Shown piece by piece: positions 1 to 16,914 of a DNA stretch of 64,000 nucleotides. The stretch lies in NCBI RefSeq assembly GCF_000972845.2, contig NC_040013.1, forward strand, positions 7,652,061-7,716,060, read 5' to 3'. Positions within the stretch are counted from its first letter, which is position 1, and each line of letters starts with the position of its first letter. This stretch comes from Larimichthys crocea (lineage: Eukaryota; Chordata; Actinopteri; Sciaenidae). The translations under genes were made by a program, and so were the position numbers. The notes under the pieces are model-generated. The model was not told the DNA's origin. It was given only the letters and a program-made list of their open reading frames with translations, and made no database searches.

Positions 1-6537
<6,537 letters not shown>

Positions 6538-7072
6538 GAAGGTCTGCATGAGCTGCGACGACATCCCTCAGTATCTGTACAAAGGAAAATCTGAACTCAT
6601 TCCACGGGTCTATATATTTTTTTTTATTTTAAACTTCCACGGCAACCTCCTTTTTTGAATTCTATTTGTCTCGCTGTGTGTAATGTATTTTCATGATTGA
6701 TTGAATTGTGTTGCGTTACCTTTGAGGGCCACCTTGTGTCTTTTTCTTTGAAGCCAAGAGGGTTAAGCACTTCTATAATTGTACTGTAAATGACCGATTA
6801 TGAGTCACGGACCATGTCAGTTTAAAGATGTTTCATGTAAATTTCAACATTCCTCTTAAAGACATCCATACTTAGTCACAGCTCGGGATTCTTGGCTGCT
6901 CCTGCTGTTGAAACAGTCCATGGAGAGAAGCTTTTGATCACATGTAATTTATACTGTGTTTTGATGCAGGCATAATGTATTGTTCCCTTGTCACGGAGAT
7001 CCTAAGAGGGGCACTCTGGTCACATTTCCTGTCGCTGTTCAACTTAATAAAAATGACTTTGTTATAAAACAT
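6538..7072 (+). other. dhx15: dhx15 3' UTR
   Basis: Non-coding sequence after the stop, rich in T tracts, extending to a probable cleavage site about 20 bases after the AATAAA at 7046-7051. The end is inferred from signal position only; no transcript data are available here. Confidence 0.75.
7046..7051 (+). terminator. dhx15: Polyadenylation signal AATAAA of dhx15
   Basis: Canonical AATAAA 509 bases after the stop codon, followed within 30 bases by a T-rich and GT-containing stretch, as expected for a cleavage/polyadenylation site. It is the best such hexamer after the stop. Confidence 0.7.
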
Positions 7073-10000
7073 TTTTCCGGTGTCAGCATTAAAATAACAG
7101 GATAATCTGTGCATAAACTTTTCACTTGACGCGCACGCACGCATGCACACACAGAGCAGTCACGTTTTGACCTGCCAAATCCAGCTCGTTTCCTGGCTCT
7201 TCAGGGAAAGTTAAATCTTCTTACTGGGATATTGATAGCTTCAGAAACAGTTGGAGTGAGGGGGAATGTTAATTACAAATGTTTCGGAACAAGATCAGTG
7301 TGAAATCCCTGCTGTGCTGGAGCCTGTTCTGGCTGTACTGCTTTATGTCAGCGCCTCTCTAATGTGGAAGGTAAAGCCTGCAGTTGGGAGACGCCTGAAT
7401 TCTAAGCACCACAGTGATGTAAAGAGGAGAGAGGAAAAAAAAAAAGCAGAATAATGGTCAGTAATGTAACTCTTAAGTGTATTTCGTTTCACTGTATTTA
7501 AACCACGATTATCTCATCAGGTTAAATGTAGCATCCAGCACCAAACTTGTAAGAATTCCTTCGCAACAGAGAAAGTTTGAACTGAAAAACTTTCTCGGGA
7601 AGCTTTCCCCTCTCATTCTCTGGGTCAACAACTTAAACGAGGCAAGCTGCCCGCGAGTGGCGGAGCGTGAATTCTACAAGGAGTTTGATTTGGGAGACTC
7701 ATGAGAGAGCCTGTGAAGATGTAGGGGCTGGGAGGATAAGGTTAGTGCACTTGGGGAGTATCCTGATCTTACCACTCCGAAAGACGGATTACTACGACTT
7801 AGCAGCCAGCAGTTACTGTGTAAAGTAAGTAACTAAATGATCGTTTTGCTTTTTTTGAGCTAAAACATACCACTTTAAGGTGTTCACCCATTTTATGGGC
7901 ATCAGTCAATTTATTAGTCATGAGCACTGCTACACTGGCTGTAAAAGAAAGCAACAGCAGCAGCACCTGCATTACAAACTGGGCGTTTATGAAGCGGGAA
8001 ACTAAAACCATATACCAGGTATGGCTTGCCTCATATAACTAGTCTCAAGACAGGAGACTTTAAAGTAAGAATAAATGTGTTCTGAGTTTGTCAGACCAAA
8101 GAAGGAAGTGTTATTAACCACCAAGCCAGATTTGAATGATTAAAAATATCGTTACGTTTATGAAATTAGGTGTCAAAATCAGGTAAAAATGAGCAGGACT
8201 CAGCTGTGGGGGGGGTGTCCACTCATAGCACTGAAGCCACTTGTGGGAGCAGTCAAGCAGCAATTTTGAAGTGACTGAAATGTTTCAGATGAGTTCAGAC
8301 TAACTCTGAAACACTCTGAGCGAGATGAATTAATCGTTGTTATCTCTCTGCTAGAGGTGCAGGGGTATTCTCAGGGTGACCTCAGCGTGTCATCGAGCCA
8401 CCCTTTAAGGACCGCCCACAAAATCCGGGACTGAAAACTGGTGAAAAACTGTTTTAAGCTCCAACTCCACATTTCAGTAATTTGTCATTCAAAGCCTTTT
8501 AATGTCTTCCAACATATTCAATGTATTTTGAAAGAAATCTCAGAATTGCCTTTACACAGACCATTTTTAAAATAGACATTTTGACTCATAAAAGTAGAAT
8601 ATGATGTAACTAATAACATTAACAATGGCTCCATACCATTAAGTGTCACAGTAAGCATCAGTGACTAAGCAAAACACCAGAGCTCTGAAACTGGCTCACT
8701 TCATGTCACGCAGCCATCATTCAAGTTGTTCGTCTTCTTTCGTTCTTTTTTTCAAATATAAATGTATAAAGTGCCTCAAGTGATCTGACTGTGTCAGCTG
8801 GGGCTGAAGACTTTGAAAATGAGAAGCTTGGAAATGAGAAAAAATCCTGGGGGTGTGGAGTAAGAAAGAAGTGAACTCACCAGACCTCTCTAGCCCACTC
8901 TGCATCTCTACTTCAGACTATCAACTCGAGGCTACATTAGCCACTCCTAAGATAACCCCCCTAAAATCAAGCCGCATTGTGAAAAAAAAGAAAGGAAAAT
9001 CTTAAAATTCGATGAGCAGCATCCAGCAAATGTTTGACATTTTGGCTTGAAAATGGACAAAAATGATAAATAGTTGGCTGACTAATCTATTTATCAACTT
9101 ACTGTTTCAGCTTTTCTCCAGCTGGATAGACTGTTCTGTGCGGAGGAGTTGGAAACAGAAAAAAAAAGCAATATTCTTTTATCAACGAAGCTTGAGGTAT
9201 ACCTTGTCTGGGCACAATGACAAATGCAAATCAAAGAGCCCATTTTATTTCTGACTTTGTCTTTTACTTCACCTTTTTAAAAAAAAAGCAATTTATTTAA
9301 CTGCTTCTAATCCAGATTTCTTTCCGTTCAGGTACACAGTAGCTTTTATGATAGCATAACCTTGGTTTCCTCTGTTCTGCATCTCAACTTTACGTCAATT
9401 GTAAGGGAATATACATAACATTGACCTGAGGATAGAGGCAGAAATGAACCAGTAAGCATTTTTCACAATCTCTGTAGTGTCTGGAAGTAGGCAGGCAGAG
9501 ATAGCAGACCTGCTAAGGGAGTTTTAAATTAAGCCTGCAGATTGTGTAATATGCTAAGTCAGGAAATTAGCATGTGTGCTTTAATATTTTTTGGACTGTT
9601 GGGAGACGAGTTTTTAAGTGGATGGCCTTTTGCTTGGGAACGTACACAGAACCACAAAATGGTGCCAGAGAGATTAGTCTCCCTCCAAAGTGAAGCCAAT
9701 AGAAAACCCATTAGTTTGAGCTGATCTGGAAATTATATGGAATTGATCCTGAGGTAAGGACAGTTTTTCATGCTCAATACTTCCCATTGATTCACGCTGC
9801 CATAATTACAAATGAAAATCATTATGTCTCCAACTTGTATTTTGGTGTGTCTGATATGAGGGCACGCGACGATTGCATGCAAGCGCTGCTTCCCATGTTC
9901 TCGCAGAGGAATTCTAATATTAGAAATTGAATCGAGTCGGAATGAGATTTTTTGGAGTTCACCTTTTGTTTAGCTGCTCAAGCTGAAAAGTAATTTGAGG

Positions 10001-13000
10001 TCAAGGATACACTATACATTGCCTCGCACGGCTGTTCATAGCGCACCCATCCTTGCACCCTGTGCTGATGTTAGGGGCCATTTCATGTGGCTCTTTGACA
10101 GTAACTCACCAAAAGTAGCAAACACAAACAAATACCAGACAGGTATTGTTCAGCGTGTTTCCAAACAGTGTGAATCACCACCTCGCTACAGCTCAATCTC
10201 CTGCCACCCACGGAGTCCAGGATGGTGCCTCATCATCATTTGAGACTGTGGGTAGGGGAAGTTTATTGCAGAACACCTCAGCGTTTCAGGATATCCAATC
10301 CCCGCGCCCGGTCCTCCTCCCATCCCGCGCCGGTTCCTCCAAAACCCCCACCCACCCCTCCACCAATGCCGCCACCAATCGGAGCCGAGACAGGTGTCTT
10401 ATCTCCATCACACAGCACAAGCACAGCCAATCTTCCAGGAAGATGGCGACTGGAATGTGACAAATCCATCTGTCCTGGTTTGAATTTGTATGCTAATTTG
10501 AAGTAATAGCCCCTCTGGTGACAGTGCAAGGGAACAATTCAATCATGCCATCTATGACAGTTGCTTTCCAGCCTTCTCTGTGATATGGGAGTATATGCAC
10601 GTACCGCCGGGTTAGACTTGATAAATTGGTTATGTAGGGGAGATGTGGCATGTAGACTGCATGTTTAAAATGGGCTGCCAGTTTGAAATGAATCTACTAC
10701 TGAAGGCACCTGCGCAGAAATGTGCAGCCACTACCTGTAGGAAGAGGGGAAACAATATTTTATTTGACCTCATTTATTCCTCCGTGACGCTGGCGGATCG
10801 GTAGCCGTCCTGAACTTTCACCCAATTTCACTGCCGCAGCCTTTATGAGATACGTGTGAATGATAGAAATATCCCCACATAAAATCACGCTAACACAATT
10901 GTTACATTGTCGCACTGAATTATCTCAGGCTGTTGATTTGATTCCCGTGAAAAGCTTTCATGTGTCACTGGGCAGAAGAAGAGGGAGCAGATCAGTGGAA
11001 GCTACAGGCACAAGAATACGAACAAGCTGAGCCGTGCCGTATATTCAGAGCGAAGCTGCCTATACGATTTGTGATTTCTCTTGTGCCTTGGCACCCCCCC
11101 CCTACCCACCCCCCCTGCACTGTGCAAATGTATGGCACTCTATAATCTTTAAATTAATCTACAGCACAGGACAGATTATGGTTGATGGTGACAGATAAGG
11201 CTAAAGAACAAACTGCTCTTCACGTGCGCATCATTCTTTTTCTTTACCTCCGGTTCAGGGCCTCTTTCAAGGCGCAGAGTTTGGTTTACCATATTTTGTC
11301 ACCAGTTATGCATTTCCATTAAAATACACAGCACAATAATCAAAATGTGAAAACTCACTCAGACCTGTGAGTGTCACAGAAAGCTCAAAGCCTTGCTCAT
11401 TTTGTTGCAGTTTGAAGTCATTTTAATGCATTCTTATTCCACAATTTGCACACACAGCTAACAAAGCCTCATGAGGATTAATTAGATGAAATATGTAGGC
11501 TGTGTTATGCGGGACATTCACTGTCATTTTCTGTATTTCGAAAACTCTCACTCCTGCTATGAACTGCTGTGAATTCTTGACAATTTCTCCCCGGAAAAAA
11601 AAAAGAAAATGCACAGCGCTGTGCCAATTGACCACACTTCAGACGGGTGCAGATCATGCGTGGCAAACGCATCTGATCAAACAAGGAGGCCAGCAAAGAA
11701 AACTGATGAACAAAAAGGCCCGTCTAACTGCACGGGTCTCACGTCACAATAAATAGCGTGCTAAAAGACAGCTCTCCGAATGAGCTCCTCCAGCAGCCCT
11801 CCTCATACACTTTGCAGTGAATTGAAACATGTTCTGTGCTCAGCATGGCTGCACGTGGATAACAAATTCTGAAGCACAATAAAGCAGTTTTTGTTCTGAA
11901 GGAGGGAGCTTTTTCTATGATGATTTATAATCGTTCTAATGGCCGACACACTCTACTTAAACTTCTAGTTTTTGTCTGAAGATATAGGCATATGATTGAA
12001 CTTTAATCAGGCAGGCTTTTCATTTTTATCCATCATAATGGGCTTGATTAAAACTTGCACCTCGTAGTCTATCATAATCTATGTGACTTATAAAACAATT
12101 AAAATGCAATCAAGTGCTGCATTCGAGACACAATTTAAAAGGCAAATTCTATGTAGAAATCTCACTTTTACAGCATAATTTCCCCCTGTGCTGATTTTAA
12201 TATTTACATATTACATGATGTTATCAGCCTACACTAATCTGTTCCACGCATAAGCCCCATTATTATAAATGAAGTGTCGATAATGTCATGCTTTAGTAGG
12301 TTTATGCACAGAGATACTCCCTGCCCCTCATCACATACTGTAGATACTGTAATGTAATGGCATTACAGTAATATAAGGGACATTTTGTGCCACCCTTTTG
12401 TCCGACAATATAAATCTAATGGAGTAATAAATGTCGAAGCGTTTGGTATGAAGTCTTTTGCAGCTCGGCCTTTTGAATTTGCTTTTATATTTTGAAATGT
12501 GTTTGTTCGCATGTAGACACAGCATTTAACCATGACATGTGGGATGATTTGATTGATACTTTGTGGATGGAGGTCCTCACTTTGAATACATTTTTTTCAG
12601 GTCAACTGCCCCAGATTTGTATCTCTGGAGATGGTGCTTGTTTTACTCTGAGACTGAAGACAGTATTTAGGCCCTTTTTTTTCCTACAGTTTCCATTATT
12701 GCAAGTTTTTTAAAACAAAACTTGTGCAGAAAATAATGAGATGTTGGAAGAAAAGGCGCCAATAGGGACATTATATGGATGTAGACATACTGTATACCGT
12801 ATAGAACTTCTCCACCGGTTTCCCAACTCAGTGAAGTCTTCCTCCAGATGGGACGCCTCTGTCCTATTGAAATGTGGACAGACAGCTCCTTCTATTACAG
12901 CAGTGGTTGTCCTGGCTCAGTGGTTCTGCTGCTTTTCTCTTCCCAGCAGCTAGTTTACTGCATTCACCTGGTGGCTCAGATGTAAATCAGCTACATGGCT

Positions 13001-13460
13001 ACAATAAGACCAGTGAGGCTCGCCTTCTAAAGCTGCATTAAAGCCTCTGTATCATGGAGGTGTAACTGTGTGGGACTATGGCACAATTAACCAACTGCAC
13101 ATTGAACACAAAGGTGATGAAGCAAATGTTTAGTTTTACCCTCATAGGTTCATTTAGTACAATGCAGATGATGTACTGCATTGCCAAGTAAGAATATCAT
13201 AATGTGTGATATTACTGACCTTAGCGCTTTACAATTTAATTTGTTTTGTGCTCTGTATTGTTCTATTTCAGTGGCTCCTGGTCTCGGGATAACCTCATGC
13301 AAATTAGCCTCTGGCTATATGCATCTCTGGTGCAATGGGCTGTGTTATATTTCGAGCTGTCAAATAAAGTGAGAAGAGAAAGAGGCACAACTTATTATAG
13401 CTTCTCAAAGTGCTTTTCGGGATGCGATAGGAAGTTTTAGCATACTTCTTTAAGGAATTA
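7073..13460. other. Intergenic region between dhx15 and the mobile-element cluster
   Basis: No gene is supported. All open frames are short, lack recognisable motifs and have codon content like their surroundings. A C/G-biased low-complexity patch at 10300-10385 encodes a proline run on one strand and a glycine run on the other, and a poly-C patch lies near 11093-11118. No RNA gene was seen. Confidence 0.7.
12961..12991. repeat. Copy 1 of a dispersed repeat (pair with 14488-14518)
   Basis: Thirty-one bases beginning CATTCACCTGGTGGCTCAG are identical at 14488-14518 in the same orientation. Related TACATGGC...CAAT sequence follows in both copies, so these are two fragments of one dispersed element of unknown class. 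Confidence 0.75.
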
Positions 13461-13504
13461 TAACTTTCAGTATTTCATCTTCCTCTATGCATGTGCTGTC
13501 CAAC

Positions 13505-13840
13505 CTCTGCAGCTCATCCTGAATGCAGCAGTCCTGACTACGCGGGGGGCCCAGCTACTGCTCACAACGGTTTGCTGTCCTGACTCCACAGTGGTGGAAC
13601 GAGCTTACCGTGGGCACCAGGACAGCAGAAACTCTACAAATCTTCTGTCGCAGACTGAAAACTCATCTGTTCAGACTGAACCTTGGACCATGAAAACACT
13701 TTCTCTTATTGTTTCTTAATGTAGCACTTGAAACAGTCCAGCATATTTGATGAAGATATACTTCCACCGCATGATTGAATGCACTTATTGTAAGCTGCTT
13801 TGAATGAAAGCTAAATAAATATAATGTAATGCAATCTCAA
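13505..13840 (+). mobile_element. LINE 3'-end fragment (L2-like non-LTR retrotransposon)
   Basis: A decayed remnant of the end of a LINE reverse-transcriptase ORF, with the recognisable sense Trp-Asn-Glu-Leu motif (GTGGTGGAACGAGCT near 13591) followed by a RTAETL...FCRRLKTHLF-like frame. It ends in a TGTAAGCTGCTTTGAATGAA-type tail and a short A/T repeat (near 13815-13840). This arrangement is typical of 5'-truncated L2-like copies in fish. It is non-functional. Confidence 0.65.
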
Positions 13841-15300
13841 TTAAATGCCCTGTACACTCAGTAAACTGCAGGACCCAGAAACTGGATAAACTAAATAGAA
13901 CGCACCTCTGCCTTTCCTGCCGTAACATGTAAAAATGGAATTAAGCTCTGAATTGCGCTTTTAATAATTGATTGTTACTTTAAAATCAATGTTATTAAAC
14001 ATTTAAAAGTAAATTGATTTAGTATGCCTTGGTGCTGAGTTTTGCATATCGGCGTCCATTCTTGACCACACCATAGTTTTTATGCGTGTATGTTACAAAC
14101 CGAGGTCATCTGTGCCGGTGTGTGTTGACAAATGTATCTTTCCCTCCAAAGAGTAAAGTTTGATTAAAAAGTAAATGAGAAGAGAGTAAAAAGAGTTAAT
14201 TCACTGCACTATTATCTTTTTAATAACATGAATTTGTATTTTTGCGCTCGGGGAGGAAGTCATTCGAAAATTAAAAAGTCCAACTGAAGTCAAAGAAAAG
14301 TGGAAGTCTTACTTAGTCACATTTGACGGAATAAGATGCACTCAACTTGAGTCCAGTGATTCCGTCAAACGAAACCTGTTAGCTTGTGGTTACAACATGG
14401 GACGTCGCGTATGAACTGGAATGGAAAAAAACTTCCAGTTGGAACGTTGCGAATGCCACAAGAGAGCGGCGTTCATATGGTTTACTACATTCACCTGGTG
14501 GCTCAGATGTAAATCAGCCTTGAAGGCTACATGGCAACAATGGGGTCGTGTTTTTAGCATGTTAACAGTAAAGACACAACCCCATTTGACGACAGCACAA
14601 GACACGCCAAAGTATTGTTCATATGTATGTACACAACTAGTTGTTACAAACCCTGCTATGCATTACGTTGTGTAAATTTAAGTTCAGCAGCCTATTGGTG
14701 AAAGCGTGTAGTGTAAAAGTGTCCAAAATGCAGAACGATGAATTATTGAGTTTAAGTGAACAGAACAATGATTTAGACCAGAGTTTTGAGCCAAGGTACA
14801 TTTTTTTATTAAAAAAATCATGAGGCACACCACCAACCAAAAACGTTAAAAAATGATACTCTATAGCCGCCTATATTAACAATATAGTCATTCTTATCAA
14901 AGTGTCTTGAATAGGAATGAAATAAACACAAAAAACTATTTTATCATCTTTTATATCTCTTCTTTCAAATAAAAAGTGCACTTAACATGTCTACTTTAGA
15001 AATACAGCTGGAACCTGAAATGCCACAACAATGTGGCCTATAACTTAAAACTTAAAGAGGTAGTAGAAAACTTCTTTAGCAGTTAGAAGTGTTTTGCAAA
15101 TGCTAATTCTGTCCAAACGCATTGTTAGCAGGAATACGGAAAATAATGCTTATTCTGACAGAAGCAACAATGTTTGGGAAAGATCTCATTGTTCCACACT
15201 GAGAAATATCAAGAGTTGCATGTACGAAATGTCAATCTCAGTGTATTTTACTCATTTACGCAACAAACAAAGTCTAAATTTTAGACTATGCCCAGATGGT
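13841..15300. other. Intergenic, no gene seen
   Basis: AT-rich sequence with short open frames only. Apart from the dispersed repeat at 14488-14518, nothing recognisable was found. Confidence 0.6.
14488..14518. repeat. Copy 2 of a dispersed repeat (pair with 12961-12991)
   Basis: Identical over 31 bases to 12961-12991 and followed by a similar but diverged tail. About 1.5 kb separates the copies. The class of element is not recognised. Confidence 0.75.
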
Positions 15301-15309
15301 TTGTTGCCA

Positions 15310-15624
15310 TTGAATGCTAATTGCAGCTGTAACACGTCCCGACCAGGGCGCTACGCTCCGCTCATACAAACCATCTAGTTGTACCCTCGCCTCTCGCAAA
15401 GCGAGGTCACTCTAAACTCTTCTCTGTGGTCGTCCCCAAATGGTGGAATGACCTACCAACGGCTACAAGAACAGCAACATCCCTTTCTACCCTTAAAAAA
15501 CTTGTAAAAACCTTTGTTTCAAGGCTGCTTCAACTACTCTGTGCTCCTTTACACCTTTCTCAGCTTATGTCCTCCTCTGTAAGTCGCTTTGGATCAAAGC
15601 GTCTGCTAAATGCAATGCAATATA
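15310..15624 (+). mobile_element. LINE 3'-end fragment, interrupted by a MITE
   Basis: The frame from 15426 reads VVPKWWNDLPTATRTATSLS then TLKKLVKTFVSR, the C-terminal end of an L2-like LINE ORF2. It is followed by the widespread fish tail GTCGCTTTGGATCAAAGCGT and CTGCTAAATGCAATGC (15572-15618). Its repeat tail is split by the MITE at 15625-15954 and resumes at 15955 as ATGTA units. It is truncated at the 5' end and non-functional. Confidence 0.75.
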
Positions 15625-15954
15625 CAGTGGTCCCTCGTTTATCGCGGGGGATACGTTCTAAAAATAACCCGCAATAAACAGAAAGTAAGTTTTAGAATTA
15701 TTATACATGTTTTAAGGCCGTAAAACCCCTAACCACACACTTTTATACACCTTTTTACACGCATTTTGTACAGTACTTCCTTAATCAGGACGCAGTGCGG
15801 TTCTCCATTAGCCAATTTAGGACGCAGAACACAATGCGCGTTCATACTGTACAGTACGCTGTAAAAAAAAAAAAAGCATGCAAAATTACACTGAAAAAAA
15901 ACGCGAAACAGCGAGTCCGCGAAAAGTGAACCGCGATATAGTGAGGGACAACTG
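15625..15954. mobile_element. Tigger/pogo-like MITE with terminal inverted repeats
   Basis: A 330-bp non-autonomous DNA transposon. The left end CAGTGGTCCCTCGTTTATCG (15625) and the reverse complement of the right end, CAGTTGTCCCTCACTATATC (from 15954), form terminal inverted repeats of about 24 bp, and both continue into CGCGG. A TA target duplication flanks it at 15623-15624 and 15955-15956. GGTCCCTCG-type termini and TA targets are typical of Tigger/pogo-family elements. It carries no transposase, and it landed in the repeat tail of an older LINE fragment. Confidence 0.85.
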
Positions 15955-15988
15955 TAATGTAATGTAATGTAATGTAATGTAATGTAAC
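15955..15988. repeat. (ATGTA)n tail of the interrupted LINE
   Basis: About six units of ATGTA directly continue the AATGCAATGCAA tail before the MITE, showing that the MITE inserted into this simple-repeat tail. Confidence 0.8.
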
Positions 15989-16026
15989 AGCAGGTGAATC
16001 TAATTAAGCTTATGATGACTGGTGAG

Positions 16027-16079
16027 AGAGATAAACTCTTCTCTGTGGTTGTCCCCAAATGGTGGAATGACCTACCAAC
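16027..16079 (+). mobile_element. Second short LINE fragment abutting a SINE
   Basis: About 50 bases, TAAACTCTTCTCTGTGG to CCTACCAACGGC, match 15412-15463 with one C/T difference. The sequence stops where the SINE begins and does not resume after it, so it is a partial copy and not simply split by the SINE. Confidence 0.7.
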
Positions 16080-16438
16080 GGCAGTAGCTCAGTCCATGGG
16101 GACTTGGCTTGGGAACCGGAGGGTGGCCGGTTCAAGTCCCACATGGACCAAAAATATGGAAGGTGGACTGGTAGCTGGAGAGGTGCCAGTTCACCTCCTG
16201 GGTACTGCCGAGGTGCCCTTGAGCAAGGCACCGATCCCCCACAACCGCTCACTGGGCGCTGGTCCGGGTGCTGGTCCAGCCGGCTGCCCATCACTCCACC
16301 ATCTCTCGCCACATTTGCATGTCTATGAGCCCTTGTACCTTGTACTGCGTGTGTGTCTGGGTTAAAATGCATGTCAAAAAATAGAGTGAAAAAAGAATTT
16401 CCCCATTGAGGGGTAAATAAAGTATATCTTCTTCTTCT
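16080..16438 (+). mobile_element. tRNA-derived SINE (V-SINE-like) with LINE-type tail
   Basis: The head contains an A-box-like TAGCTCAGTCCATGG (16085) and a B-box GGTTCAAGTCC (16129-16139), the internal RNA polymerase III promoter of tRNA-derived SINEs. The body has the common fish SINE motif GGTGCCCTTGAGCAAGGCAC (16211). The 3' end is TTTCCCCATTGAGGGG plus TAAATAAAGTATAT and a CTT repeat, the type of tail a partner LINE recognises. The element ends about 0.4 kb before the candidate ppargc1a first coding exon. Confidence 0.85.
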
Positions 16439-16599
16439 AACAACAATATTTTTTGACATCATTTGGCTATGAAGTGAAAATAACACATCACATCACATTT
16501 AAGTACTCCTCATCATTATGGAGACACTCTTGAACCTGTGTTCACTTTGGGACCCACACCTGGACTCGACAGACATCCCGCTCTTATTTTTTTGGGGGG

Positions 16600-16833
16600 G
16601 AGAAGGGGAAGCCCACGTGACAGGGAGAAGCAGCAGACAGCGCGCCGCTGCTGTTCGTTTGATATCTTCCACGGCGCCGGACGGAGAAGCAAGCGGGGCA
16701 CACACACAGAGAGGGAGAGAGAGACTCGTCGAGGGAAGACATATTTAAAAGACAAAATCTCCGTTTGCAACGGAAGAACTCCGCAGACTCCTGCAACCGA
16801 CACGGCTGGCACAAACACAAACACACACACACC
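16600..16833 (+). promoter_or_regulatory. ppargc1a: Candidate promoter/5' UTR of the ppargc1a distal first exon
   Basis: Locally GC- and purine-rich sequence before the start codon. It contains an E-box CACGTGAC at 16614-16621 (USF/bHLH type) and a TATA-like TATTTAAAAG at 16742-16751. If the latter is a TATA box, transcription would start near 16775 and give a ~60-base leader containing an AC repeat. The start site is an inference; there are no transcript data. Confidence 0.4.
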
Positions 16834-16914
16834 ATGGACGGTTATGCCCGGACCGAAGATGAGCTGTTCTCCTCCTGCCTCCTGAACCTCACCTGGGAGA
16901 ATTGCTACGAGCAG
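16834..16914 (+). CDS. ppargc1a: Alternative (distal, brain-type) first coding exon of PGC-1alpha
   Basis: The ATG at 16834 has a strong Kozak context (ACACCATGG). It opens 27 codons, beginning MDGYARTEDELFSS and ending TWENCYEQ, then a consensus donor CAG|GTAGGA at 16915 in phase 0. Vertebrate PPARGC1A exon 2 (CAALVGEDQPLCPDL...) is entered in phase 0, and mammals use distal first exons near DHX15 that replace the canonical MAWDMCNQ... start. The position (same strand, just downstream of dhx15) and the phase fit that model. PGC-1alpha is a nuclear transcriptional coactivator of PPARs and ERRs controlling mitochondrial biogenesis. The peptide has no LXXLL motif. The downstream exons are outside the window, so assignment is by synteny and structure; another gene cannot be fully excluded. 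Confidence 0.65.

Noticed and set aside
10222..10529. Proline-rich (+) and glycine-rich (-) frames
   Set aside because: Both come from one C-rich low-complexity patch; no other coding evidence.
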